DNA of 64,000 nucleotides from Malaciobacter pacificus (GTDB taxonomy: Bacteria; Campylobacterota; Campylobacteria; Campylobacterales; Arcobacteraceae), in the NCBI RefSeq assembly GCF_004214795.1, contig NZ_CP035928.1, positions 992,001-1,056,000 on the forward strand. The letters are read 5' to 3'. A program made the translations under genes and the position numbers. The number at the start of each line of letters is the position of its first letter. Position 1 is the stretch's first letter. Below, one piece after another: positions 51,431 through 60,332 of this stretch. The notes below the pieces were generated by a model. It worked only from the letters and a program-made list of their open reading frames with translations. It did not search any database and had not been told where the DNA came from.

Positions 51431-52194
51431 TTTTAGAAGTTAAAAATATTACAAAATCATTTGGTGGAGTAGTTGCTATTAATGATACATCTTTTTCAAT
51501 TAACAAAAATGAAATTTTTGGTTTAATTGGTCCAAATGGTGCAGGTAAAACTACTATGTTTAATATCATCACAGGAAACTATAAACCAACAAGTGGTGAA
51601 GTAATATTAAATGGGAAAAATATTACAAATAAGAAAAACTATAAAATAGTTCATGAAGGAATAGCAAGAACTTTTCAAAATATTAGACTATTCTCTTCTA
51701 TGAGTGTTTTAGATAATGTTTTAATCGGACTTGATAAAAGTGCTAAATATACTTATCTTGAATCTATTTTTAGACTTCCTAGATTTTTTTCTAAAGAAAA
51801 AAAGATAGAAAAAAAAGCAATAGAAATTTTAGAATTTTTAGGAATTGATAAATATAAAGATGAATTAGCAACTTCTTTATCTTATGGAAGTCAGCGAAAG
51901 GTAGAAATAGCAAGAGCCTTAGCTACAACTCCTAGTTTACTTTTACTTGATGAACCAGCAGCTGGAATGAATCCAAATGAGACAAAAGAGTTGGCAAATC
52001 TTTTATTTGATATTAGAGATAAGTTTGATGTGACAATTTTATTAATTGAACATGATATGAAGTTTGTAAATCATTTGTGCGATAGAGTAATGGTTTTAGA
52101 TTATGGTAAAACTATTTTTGAAGGGCATATTGAAGATGCAATAAAAGATGAAGAGGTTATAAAAGCCTATCTTGGAGATTTTAAACATGCTTAA
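51427..52194 (+). CDS. livG: ABC transporter ATPase LivG
   Basis: The 255-residue ATPase has Walker A IGPNGAGKTTMF, LivG-specific IARTFQNIRLFSSMSVLDNV, signature SYGSQRKVEIARAL and Walker B LLLLDEPAAGMNPNE. It overlaps livF by 8 bp. Confidence 0.94.
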   Translation: MILEVKNITKSFGGVVAINDTSFSINKNEIFGLIGPNGAGKTTMFNIITGNYKPTSGEVILNGKNITNKKNYKIVHEGIARTFQNIRLFSSMSVLDNVLIGLDKSAKYTYLESIFRLPRFFSKEKKIEKKAIEILEFLGIDKYKDELATSLSYGSQRKVEIARALATTPSLLLLDEPAAGMNPNETKELANLLFDIRDKFDVTILLIEHDMKFVNHLCDRVMVLDYGKTIFEGHIEDAIKDEEVIKAYLGDFKHA

Positions 52195-52882
52195 AGTAAA
52201 TAATTTAGAAGTATTTTACGGGCTTATAAAAGCTGTAAAAGGAATAAACTTTGAAGTGTCAAAGGGACAAATAGTTTCACTTATTGGTTCAAATGGAGCT
52301 GGAAAAACTTCAACTTTATCTTCAATCGTAAATGATGTTAAAAAAAGTGGTGAAATTCTTTTTGAAGGGAAAGATATCTCAAAATTAAAAACACATGAAA
52401 TAGTACAAAGTAAAATAGCATTAGTTCCAGAAGGACGAAGAGTATTTATAAATCTTACAATTGAAGAAAATCTTAGAATGGGTGCTTTTAATAATGATGA
52501 AAAATATGAAGAATTAAAAGAGCATATGTTTAAACTTTTCCCAAGATTAGTAGCTAAAAAAACACAATTAGCCGGTACTATGAGTGGAGGAGAGCAACAA
52601 ATGCTTGCAATTGCAAGAGCATTGATGAGTTCACCAAAACTTTTAATGCTTGATGAACCCTCACTTGGTCTTGCTCCTAAAATTATTGGAGAGCTTTTTG
52701 ATATTATTTTAAAATTAAGAGATGAAGGAATAACGATACTATTAATTGAGCAAAATGCCTATGCAGCACTTGAAATATCAGATTATGCTTATGTTCTTGA
52801 AAATGGTGAAATAGCACTTGAAGGTGTAGGAAAAGAGTTAGTTGGACTTGATGAAATTAGAGCAAAATATTTAGGTGCTTAA
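52187..52882 (+). CDS. livF: ABC transporter ATPase LivF
   Basis: The 231-residue ATPase has Walker A IGSNGAGKTSTL, LivF-typical ALVPEGRRVFINLTIEENL, signature MSGGEQQMLAIARAL and Walker B LLMLDEPSLGLAP. ATG 52187 has GGAGAT 8 nt upstream, so it is preferred to TTG 52172. Confidence 0.93.
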   Translation: MLKVNNLEVFYGLIKAVKGINFEVSKGQIVSLIGSNGAGKTSTLSSIVNDVKKSGEILFEGKDISKLKTHEIVQSKIALVPEGRRVFINLTIEENLRMGAFNNDEKYEELKEHMFKLFPRLVAKKTQLAGTMSGGEQQMLAIARALMSSPKLLMLDEPSLGLAPKIIGELFDIILKLRDEGITILLIEQNAYAALEISDYAYVLENGEIALEGVGKELVGLDEIRAKYLGA

Positions 52883-52888
52883 TTAACT

Positions 52889-52917
52889 ATTTAAGAGCTA
52901 TAGAAAAGCTCTTAAAT
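52889..52917. terminator. bidirectional hairpin after livF
   Basis: ATTTAAGAGCT and AGCTCTTAAAT form a perfect 11-bp stem at the meeting point of livF and the convergent oxidoreductase gene. Confidence 0.65.
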
Positions 52918-53929
52918 ATGATTTATCAATTACTCCATCAATATTAAATTCATGTGCTATATGAGAAGGTAAATTTGGATTTCTAAGTAGTTCTCTACCA
53001 AATGCTACAAAATCACAATAATCATTGTTTAATAACATTTCAGCTTCTTGAGCTGTTGTAATAAGTCCTACAGCAATTACAGGTATTTTAATACTCTCTT
53101 TTATCTGTTTTGCATAGTTTACTTGATAGAGTGGTTCAATATTTGGAGTCAGACTAGGTTTATGTATATTTCCACCTGCACTTACATGAATAGCACTAAC
53201 ACCAATTTTTTCTAATTCTTTACATAAATGAATTGATTGTTTTATTTCCCAACCATTTTCTTCCCATTCATCTGCACTAATTCGCACTATTAATGGTAAG
53301 TTTGTAGCTTCTATTATCTCACTTGCAATCTCTAAAACTAACTTACATCTTTTTTGAAGTGTTCCGCCATACTCATCTAATCTTTGATTTGTAATTGGTG
53401 ATAAAAATTCACAAAGTAAATATCCATGGGCGGCATGAAGTTCAATCATATCATAACCAGCATTTTTTGCTCTAATTGCAGCATTTACAAATAGATTTTT
53501 AACTTCTTTTATATCCTCACTAGTCATCTCTTTTGGAGTTTTGTACCCTTCATCATCACTAAATTTTATAGTACTAGGTGCAATTGGAGTAGAGTTTGTG
53601 CAAACTGATTTTCTACCAGCATGGGCTAATTGAATTGCTGTTTTAGTTCCATATTTATGAATTTGATTATTTAATATTTTATGACCTTCAATTTGTGAAT
53701 CATCATATAATCCTAAATCATTATTAGAAATTCTTCCTCTTTTTTCAACTGCTGTTGCTTCAACTATTATTAATCCAACACCTCCAATTGCTCTGGCATT
53801 ATAGTGAGTAAAGTGAAAATCTTTTAAATGGGAGTCTTCATCACTTTTATACATACACATAGGAGGCATTACAATTGCATTTTTTATTTTGATATTATTA
53901 ATCTTTTTTTGATTAAAAAGTATATCCAT
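52898..53929 (-). CDS. Old Yellow Enzyme family NADH:flavin oxidoreductase (YqjM-like)
   Basis: The 343-residue TIM-barrel FMN enzyme has the YqjM-class features PPMCMYKSD (active-site Cys near 25), HFTHYNARAIGGVGLIIVEA, and MIELHAAHGYLL with the two substrate-binding His. It probably reduces activated C=C bonds; the physiological substrate is unknown. Confidence 0.92.
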   Translation of the reverse strand: MDILFNQKKINNIKIKNAIVMPPMCMYKSDEDSHLKDFHFTHYNARAIGGVGLIIVEATAVEKRGRISNNDLGLYDDSQIEGHKILNNQIHKYGTKTAIQLAHAGRKSVCTNSTPIAPSTIKFSDDEGYKTPKEMTSEDIKEVKNLFVNAAIRAKNAGYDMIELHAAHGYLLCEFLSPITNQRLDEYGGTLQKRCKLVLEIASEIIEATNLPLIVRISADEWEENGWEIKQSIHLCKELEKIGVSAIHVSAGGNIHKPSLTPNIEPLYQVNYAKQIKESIKIPVIAVGLITTAQEAEMLLNNDYCDFVAFGRELLRNPNLPSHIAHEFNIDGVIDKSYLRAFL

Positions 53930-54014
53930 CTATTTTCCCTTAATTACAAAGTTTGTTTATTGATGATTAACTATTATTTTGTACAATTATTATACTTAAA
54001 CTATAGGAAATTTA

Positions 54015-54413
54015 ATGTTATTAATGAAACTACAATCAAAAGAGAAATTCTCTTTTTTACAATTAGCACACTATCTTGCAAGAGTAGATGATATTTATGG
54101 AGAAAAAGAAGAAGAGATTATTCAAGAGTATTGCACTGAAATGGGAATAGAAAATCTTACATCTTTTGATAAAAATAGTTTTGATTTAGAAGAGATATTA
54201 AATGATTTTAAATCCTTAAAAAGTAAGAAAATTGTAATTTTAGAACTAATGATTTTAATTCATATTGATAGAAAATATCATTATAAAGAAAAAGAACTAA
54301 TAGAAAAAATTATTAAAAAATTTGCTTTTAATGAAGAAGAGATAAAAAAGTACTCTAAATGGGGAGATTCTGTAGCTACTTTATATGAAGAGGCAAAAAG
54401 TTATATAAAATAA
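54015..54413 (+). CDS. TerB-like helical protein
   Basis: The 132-residue all-helical protein resembles TerB-type domains: FLQLAHYLARVDDIYGEKEEEII and MILIHIDRKYHYKEKELIE, each with an acidic pair next to a helix. AGGA lies 7 nt before the ATG. Whether it binds metal or relates to tellurite resistance is unknown. Confidence 0.65.
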   Translation: MLLMKLQSKEKFSFLQLAHYLARVDDIYGEKEEEIIQEYCTEMGIENLTSFDKNSFDLEEILNDFKSLKSKKIVILELMILIHIDRKYHYKEKELIEKIIKKFAFNEEEIKKYSKWGDSVATLYEEAKSYIK

Positions 54414-54468
54414 TAAAAAAGACAAAATTTATATTGATTTGTAGGAAATTTTAGATAGAATTTCTTTT

Positions 54469-54669
54469 ATGGAACTAATAGAAACATTAAATAGTAAAAT
54501 TGACAAATTATTGCATGATTATGAAAAGTTAAGATTAGAGAATATAAATTTAAAACAAGAACTTGACATGCTTAAAAATGACAATGATGAATTAGTTCGA
54601 AATAATCAAGATATGTTTCTAAGAATCGATAGTACTTTAACACTAATAAAGGCACAAAAGGGTGAGTAA
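54469..54669 (+). CDS. short coiled-coil protein (ZapB-like in form)
   Basis: The 66-residue protein is almost entirely heptad-repeat coiled coil (IDKLLHDYEKLRLENINLKQ, then ELDMLKNDNDELVR). It overlaps the next small gene by 8 bp. The pair resembles small division proteins in size and arrangement, but homology is not established. Confidence 0.65.
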   Translation: MELIETLNSKIDKLLHDYEKLRLENINLKQELDMLKNDNDELVRNNQDMFLRIDSTLTLIKAQKGE

Positions 54670-54871
54670 ACAAGTTACATTTCATATCAATAATATGGCT
54701 TATACTGTAAACTTAGATGAAGAGGTTTTAGAACACCTTACTAAGTATTTAAACTTAGATAAAAATAATGATACAAAAGAATTACTTGCAGCTTATATTA
54801 GATTATCTCACGAATATAAAACTTTTAAAAAAGATGTAGAACAAATTACAGATAAACTTTCAAGGTTTTAA
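54662..54871 (+). CDS. small protein, possibly ZapA-like
   Basis: The 69-residue protein starts with GTG inside the previous gene. VTFHINNMAYTVNLDEEVLEHL recalls the ZapA N-terminus, followed by a helix (LLAAYIRLSHEYKTFKKDVE). With the coiled-coil protein before it, a cell-division accessory role is conceivable but unproven. Confidence 0.55.
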   Translation: MSKQVTFHINNMAYTVNLDEEVLEHLTKYLNLDKNNDTKELLAAYIRLSHEYKTFKKDVEQITDKLSRF

Positions 54872-54872
54872 A

Positions 54873-55304
54873 ATTAAAGCTTTTTCTTTACTTGAAATTA
54901 CTGTTGTAGTTTTGTTAATTGGAATTATTATGAGTTTTGCCCTGCCTAAATTTGTAAATATAAATACAAAAAGTAATTTAACAACTTTGAAATCTCAATA
55001 TACATTACTACAAAACTCAATCAATGAATTTAATACAAAACAAATACTTTTGGCAAACTCAACTGAAATAAACAGTTTAGATGATGCAATGATTAATAAA
55101 GCAGGTGAAAAGCTTTTTACAAAATTTTTAGATATTAATATTTTAGCAACTTCAAAAGAAGTTAGTAAAAAAGGTTCTTGGATTAAATTAAGTGATCTTA
55201 GTTATTCATTTGTATTATCAACTAATGAAATAATAGACTTTGCACTTGAAAATGGAATATTTAAATGTGTTAGTGATGAGACTCTATGTGAGAAAGTGTA
55301 TTAA
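54873..55304 (+). CDS. orphan type IV pilin-like/pseudopilin protein (ATT start)
   Basis: Reading from ATT 54873 gives xKAFSLLEITVVVLLIGIIM, a classical class III leader: short basic leader, cleavage after Ala3, Phe+1 and Glu+5, then the hydrophobic helix. The first TTG (54912) lies inside the helix and would delete the leader. AAGG is 7 nt upstream of the ATT. No other pilus or type II secretion genes are nearby. 143 residues; priA starts in its stop codon (TAATG). Confidence 0.75.
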   Translation: MKAFSLLEITVVVLLIGIIMSFALPKFVNINTKSNLTTLKSQYTLLQNSINEFNTKQILLANSTEINSLDDAMINKAGEKLFTKFLDINILATSKEVSKKGSWIKLSDLSYSFVLSTNEIIDFALENGIFKCVSDETLCEKVY

Positions 55305-57151
55305 TGTACTATTATGAATTAGCACTTTTAAAATCACCATTAGATAATCTTACTTATCAATGTGAATCTAAATTAGAAATAGGTGATAAAGTTTTAGTTG
55401 TTCTTCAACGAAGAAAAAATTTAAATGAAGCAGTTGTTATAAAAGAGGTAGAAAAACCAAAATTTGTGTGTAATAATATTCAAGAGTTTACAAATGAATA
55501 TTATGATGAGAAGATGCTACAAATTGCTAAATTTATCTCTCAATATTATGTATGTAGTTTAGGTGAGGCTTTAAGTATTTATACTCCTTTTCAAAAAGAG
55601 ATTATTAAACTACAAGAGCAAATTGAGTTTGATAGTAAAATTAAATTATCTCCTAAACAAACAGAAGCTTATGATTTTTTAAATGACAAAAAACAAGCTT
55701 TACTTTTTGCAAATACAGGTTCAGGTAAGACAGAAATTTACATAAAAATTATAGAAGAACATTTAAATAAAAATGAACAAGCAGTTTTACTAATGCCTGA
55801 AATTTCTTTAACTCCTCAAATGCAAAAAAGATTAGAAAAAGTATTTGGAAAAAGTGTTGCTATTTGGCACTCAAAAATTACAAAAAAGAAAAAACTAGAT
55901 ATCTTACAAGGCTTACAAGAAGGTAGTATAAAACTAATTGCAGGTGCAAGGTCTGCACTTTTTCTACCTTTTAATAATCTTGGAGTAATTGTTGTAGATG
56001 AAGAGCATGATGATTCATATAAAAGTGATTCAAAACCTAGATATCATGCTAAAGATTTATCTATTTATATGGCTAAAAAATTTAATATACAGTTAGTTCT
56101 TGGTAGTGCAACAGTTAGTTCAAGCTCTTTTAATAAAATACCATATTATAGACTTAGTGAGACTTTTTATGATACAAGTAAAAACTATACTTTTGATGAT
56201 AGTGATTCAAATATTTCATTAAAAATTTTTAATAAAATTAAATCAACTTTAGAATCACAAAATCAAGTGATTATATTCTTACCAACAAGGGCAAATTTTA
56301 AATATCAAATTTGTACTTCATGTGGAAAATCTGTTGAGTGTCCATACTGTTCTGTTTCTATGAGTTTACATAAAAATGATTTAGCACTTAAGTGTCACTA
56401 TTGTGGTTATGCTCAACAAATACCAAGTACTTGTCCTTCTTGTAACCATGGGGTAATTCATAACCTAAGAGTAGGTACAGCACAAATTGAAGAAGAGCTA
56501 AAAGAACATTTTCCCAATAAGGTTATCAAAAGATTTGATAGAGACCAAATAAAAACAGATAAACAGTTAAAAACAGTTTTAAATGAGTTTAACGATGGGA
56601 AAATTGATATTTTAGTTGGAACACAAATGCTTTCAAAAGGTCATGATTATCATAACGTAAAACTTGCTGTTGTTTTAGGAATTGATTCTATTTTAAATAT
56701 GAATTCCTATAAGTCAAGAGAAAAAGCACTTTCACTACTTATTCAAATAGCAGGACGAAGTGGTAGAAAAGGGCAGGGTGAAGTTATAATCCAAACTAAA
56801 AATGAAGAGTTCTTTCAACACTATTTATGTGAGTCAAATTATCAAGAGTTTTTAGATGAAGAGTTAGAGTTTAGGCAAGATTTTTATCCTCCTTTTATGA
56901 AAATGGCAAAGGTGACTTTTGCTCATACAAATGGTTTAAAAGTTAAAGATGAACTTGATAAATATGTAAAAATATTTAAAAACATGAATAATATTGAAGT
57001 TGTTGGATTTGGTCAAAGTCCTATTTTTAAGCTAGCTAACAAGTTTAGATATGAGGTTATTTTACGTTCAACTAATGTAAAGGCTTTATTAACAGCTCTT
57101 CACAGTATCAATAGTTCACTTGCTATTATAGATATGGATACTATTTATTAA
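55304..57151 (+). CDS. priA: primosomal replication restart helicase PriA
   Basis: The 615-residue helicase is of the short campylobacterotal type. Walker A is ANTGSGKTEIYIKI (near 142), Walker B VVDEEHDDSYKSD, then the zinc-binding block CTSCGKSVECPYCSVSM and CHYCGYAQQIPSTCPSC, and GTQMLSKGHDYHNV plus IAGRSGRKGQGEV. It is translationally coupled to the pilin gene. Confidence 0.95.
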   Translation: MYYYELALLKSPLDNLTYQCESKLEIGDKVLVVLQRRKNLNEAVVIKEVEKPKFVCNNIQEFTNEYYDEKMLQIAKFISQYYVCSLGEALSIYTPFQKEIIKLQEQIEFDSKIKLSPKQTEAYDFLNDKKQALLFANTGSGKTEIYIKIIEEHLNKNEQAVLLMPEISLTPQMQKRLEKVFGKSVAIWHSKITKKKKLDILQGLQEGSIKLIAGARSALFLPFNNLGVIVVDEEHDDSYKSDSKPRYHAKDLSIYMAKKFNIQLVLGSATVSSSSFNKIPYYRLSETFYDTSKNYTFDDSDSNISLKIFNKIKSTLESQNQVIIFLPTRANFKYQICTSCGKSVECPYCSVSMSLHKNDLALKCHYCGYAQQIPSTCPSCNHGVIHNLRVGTAQIEEELKEHFPNKVIKRFDRDQIKTDKQLKTVLNEFNDGKIDILVGTQMLSKGHDYHNVKLAVVLGIDSILNMNSYKSREKALSLLIQIAGRSGRKGQGEVIIQTKNEEFFQHYLCESNYQEFLDEELEFRQDFYPPFMKMAKVTFAHTNGLKVKDELDKYVKIFKNMNNIEVVGFGQSPIFKLANKFRYEVILRSTNVKALLTALHSINSSLAIIDMDTIY

Positions 57152-57180
57152 ATTTAATCTTAGATTTTCTTACACTATTG

Positions 57181-57186
57181 TATAAT
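57181..57186 (+). promoter_or_regulatory. -10 box of dapD
   Basis: TATAAT in GTATAATCGCCCC after TTTTCTTACACTATT, 26 nt before the dapD ATG; AGGAG is at the ribosome site. Confidence 0.7.
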
Positions 57187-57211
57187 CGCCCCAAAATTTA
57201 TAGGAGACATT

Positions 57212-58399
57212 ATGGCTTATACAAAAGAAGATTTTAAACAATTAGTACAAGATATTCAAGCTCAAAGCTGGTACAAAAACCCAATTGGTTTTGGTATTGC
57301 AAGAGTAGATAGAGGACAATTAAACTCTGACAAAATCTTACAAGCGACATACCCAATAATTAACTGGGAAGAAAACTACGGAAGTGCAGCAGTATTATTA
57401 AATGCATTAAAAGAAGCAGGAGAAGAGGTAGATACATCTAAAACTGAATTAGTATGTAACCTTTCTGATAAATTCTTAGCATCTTGTGTTGAGGCATTTA
57501 GACCATACATTCCTGAAGCAAAGGGTGATGAGCATAAAAATGTTCAAGTTATTTCAACTTTAGCATCATTACCAATTGATTCAGGATTAACTGCTGATGA
57601 TTATAAAGTAGTATTTATTTTTGAAGATGAGGCTGTTAACTCTGTTGAAGCTGCATACTTAAAATTATACGCTTTATCAACTGGAAAAGCAAAATTAAGA
57701 AGCCTTAACTTAAATGGAATTTTTGGTGCCTTACATAACTGTGCATGGGTTGGAAATCAACCAATTGAATTAGACTGGTTAAGAGCTAATGAAATTGTAT
57801 TAAAATTATCAGGAAAATACCCAACTATTGATATGGTTGATAAATTCCCAAGATTCTTATCTCACGTAATTCCTGCAGATAACACAAGAATCTTAGAGAC
57901 TTCAAAAGTTAGATTTGGTGCTCAATTAGCAGGTGGAACAACTGTAATGCCTGGTGCTGCATATATTAACTTTAATGCTGGAACTGAAGGTTCTGTTATG
58001 GTTGAAGGTAGAATTTCTTCAAGCGCAGTTGTTGGAGCTGGTTCTGATGTTGGTGGTGGTGCTTCAATTCTTGGTGTATTATCAGGAACTGATGGTGTGC
58101 CTGTTTCAATTGGTGAAAACACATTATTAGGTGCAAACTCTTGTACAGGTACTGCTATTGGTGATAGTTGTATTTTAGATGCTGGTGTAACAATTTTACC
58201 AGGAACTAAAATTACATTATCTGAAAAAGCAGTTGCTGCATTAAAAGAGATTAACCCTGATAAAGAAATTTCTACAGTTATGAAAGGTAGTGATTTCCAA
58301 GGTGTAAATGGAGTTCACTTTAGAGTTAACTCTCAAACTGGTCAAACAATTGCTATGAGATCAACTAGAGAAGTTAAATTAAACGCTGATTTACACTAA
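57212..58399 (+). CDS. dapD: 2,3,4,5-tetrahydropyridine-2,6-dicarboxylate N-succinyltransferase
   Basis: This enzyme of lysine/diaminopimelate synthesis belongs to the longer DapD type (395 residues). The C-terminal left-handed beta-helix hexapeptides are visible around GAQLAGGTTVMPGAAYINFN, VGAGSDVGGGASILGVLSG and NTLLGANSCTGTAIGDSCIL. Codon use (TTA, GGT, GTA) resembles highly expressed acnB. Confidence 0.93.
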   Translation: MAYTKEDFKQLVQDIQAQSWYKNPIGFGIARVDRGQLNSDKILQATYPIINWEENYGSAAVLLNALKEAGEEVDTSKTELVCNLSDKFLASCVEAFRPYIPEAKGDEHKNVQVISTLASLPIDSGLTADDYKVVFIFEDEAVNSVEAAYLKLYALSTGKAKLRSLNLNGIFGALHNCAWVGNQPIELDWLRANEIVLKLSGKYPTIDMVDKFPRFLSHVIPADNTRILETSKVRFGAQLAGGTTVMPGAAYINFNAGTEGSVMVEGRISSSAVVGAGSDVGGGASILGVLSGTDGVPVSIGENTLLGANSCTGTAIGDSCILDAGVTILPGTKITLSEKAVAALKEINPDKEISTVMKGSDFQGVNGVHFRVNSQTGQTIAMRSTREVKLNADLH

Positions 58400-58406
58400 T
58401 TATTTT

Positions 58407-58436
58407 AAAAGATAAGAGTTCATTCTCTTGTCTTTT
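58407..58436 (+). terminator. terminator of dapD
   Basis: AAAAGATAAGAG and CTCTTGTCTTTT form a 12-bp stem with one G-U pair, loop TTCATT, ending in a T run. Confidence 0.7.
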
Positions 58437-58462
58437 TAACTCTTGTCTTTCTTTTTATATAG

Positions 58463-58468
58463 TATAAT
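58463..58468 (+). promoter_or_regulatory. -10 box of first ABC-F gene
   Basis: TATAAT in TATAGTATAATCCCA, 27 nt before the ATG; nearly the same sequence precedes the second ABC-F gene. Confidence 0.65.
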
Positions 58469-58494
58469 CCCAAAAAACTAATAAAAAGAATAAA

Positions 58495-60330
58495 ATGATA
58501 GAACTTTCAAATATCTCAAAAGCATATGCGCACAAAGAATTATTTTCAAATTTAAATTTTAGACTAAATAAAGGCAATAAAGTAGGCTTAGTTGGTCGAA
58601 ATGGTAGTGGTAAATCTACTTTATTTAAACTTATACTTGGTGAAGAAAGCCCTGATGATGGTGAAATAAATATTCCAAAAAACTATAAAATTGGAGCACT
58701 TAGACAGCATTTAGTCTTTAGTGAAAAAACAGTTAGAGCTGAAGCTGCACAAGCTTTAAATGAAGAAGACAAGTATAATGTTTATAAAGTTGAAAAAATT
58801 CTATTTGGTTTAGGGTTTACAAATGAAGATTTAGAAAAAGACCCACTATCTTTTTCTGGTGGTTATCAAATTAGAATAAATTTAGCTAAATTATTAGTTA
58901 CTGAACCAAATTTATTATTACTAGATGAGCCTACAAACTACTTGGATATTTTATCTTTAAGGTGGTTAAAATCATTTTTAAAAAGTTTTGAGGGTGAAGT
59001 TATTATAATCACTCACGATAGAGATTTTATGGATAGTGTAACAACTCATACCATGGGATTAGTAAGAAGAAATTTAGAAATAATTCCAGGAGATACAAAG
59101 AAGTTTTATACTCAATTAGAAGCAAATGATGAACACTATGAAAAACAAAAAATAGCTCTTGATAAAAAAAGAAAAGAGTTAGAGGAGTTTATTGCTAAAA
59201 ATAAAGCAAGAGCTTCAACAGCTGCACAAGCTCAATCAAAACAAAAAGAGCTAGATAAATTAGAAGATTTAGGCTCACTATCTCATGATGCAACACTTGA
59301 TTTTGATTTTAATTTCAAAGAAACACCTGCAAAAGTGTTACTTGATATAAAAGATGTTAGCTTTGGATATGAAGCTGATAATATACTTTTCAAAGATATA
59401 TCTTTTACTCTTAAAAAAGGTGAAACTCTAGGAATCATTGGAAAAAATGGTAAGGGTAAATCAACACTTCTAAATACAATAGCTGGAGAGTTAAAACAAT
59501 TAACTGGAAATATTGATTATCACGGGACTACAAATTTTGGACACTTTGGACAAACTAATATTGACCATTTAAATCCAAACAATACAATTATGGATGAAAT
59601 ATATTTAGGAAATCCTAAACTGCCTGAATCAACTGTTAGAGGAATAGCTGGGTCTATGATGTTTAGTGGAGATGATATTAAGAAAAAGATATCACTTCTT
59701 TCAGGTGGAGAGAAAAGTAGGGTGATGCTTGGTAAAATCCTTGCTACTGATGTAAATCTATTATTTCTAGATGAGCCTACAAACCACTTAGATATGGAAT
59801 CTATTGACTCACTTATTCAAGCAATTAAAAACTTTAAAGGTTCATGTATTATTGTAACTCACTCAGAAGAGTTACTTAGACAAACTTGTGATAGATTGAT
59901 TGTATTTTCTAAAGGTGGAGCTGATTATTTTAATGGAACTTACGATGAGTTCTTAGAAAAAATTGGTTGGGAAGAGGAAGAGATTGAGCAAAAAGAGAAA
60001 TCTACTCCAAAAGTAAATAAAAAAGAGAATAAAAAACTTAGAGCTGCACTAGTTCAAGAAAGAAGTAAACTAACAAGTCCTCTTAAAAAAGCAGTTGAAA
60101 AATATGAAACAAAAATTATGGAGTTAGAAGAAACATTAGAGCAAAATCAAAATGAACTAATGGAAGCTTCTAATAAAAATGATAACTCAAAGGTAATTGA
60201 ACTCTCTTCAGTTGTATTAAAACTTGAAAAAGAAGTAGAAGAGAATTTTGAATTACTAGAAGAAAATCAATTGAAATTAGATGAGATTTTAGAAGAGTAT
60301 GAAGTAAAACTTCAAGAGTTGGAAGCTTAA
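58495..60330 (+). CDS. ABC-F family ATPase
   Basis: The 611-residue soluble protein has two ABC domains: Walker A VGRNGSGKSTLF (near 34) and IGKNGKGKSTLL (near 317), signatures FSGGYQIRINLAKLL and LSGGEKSRVMLGKIL, joined by the charged linker with KARASTAAQAQSKQKEL. A C-terminal coiled coil (about 530-610) follows. ABC-F proteins act on ribosomes or as translation factors; this resembles the Uup/YheS type. A paralogue begins 2.3 kb downstream. The helicase gene starts 2 bp later. Confidence 0.93.
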   Translation: MIELSNISKAYAHKELFSNLNFRLNKGNKVGLVGRNGSGKSTLFKLILGEESPDDGEINIPKNYKIGALRQHLVFSEKTVRAEAAQALNEEDKYNVYKVEKILFGLGFTNEDLEKDPLSFSGGYQIRINLAKLLVTEPNLLLLDEPTNYLDILSLRWLKSFLKSFEGEVIIITHDRDFMDSVTTHTMGLVRRNLEIIPGDTKKFYTQLEANDEHYEKQKIALDKKRKELEEFIAKNKARASTAAQAQSKQKELDKLEDLGSLSHDATLDFDFNFKETPAKVLLDIKDVSFGYEADNILFKDISFTLKKGETLGIIGKNGKGKSTLLNTIAGELKQLTGNIDYHGTTNFGHFGQTNIDHLNPNNTIMDEIYLGNPKLPESTVRGIAGSMMFSGDDIKKKISLLSGGEKSRVMLGKILATDVNLLFLDEPTNHLDMESIDSLIQAIKNFKGSCIIVTHSEELLRQTCDRLIVFSKGGADYFNGTYDEFLEKIGWEEEEIEQKEKSTPKVNKKENKKLRAALVQERSKLTSPLKKAVEKYETKIMELEETLEQNQNELMEASNKNDNSKVIELSSVVLKLEKEVEENFELLEENQLKLDEILEEYEVKLQELEA

Positions 60331-60332
60331 TC

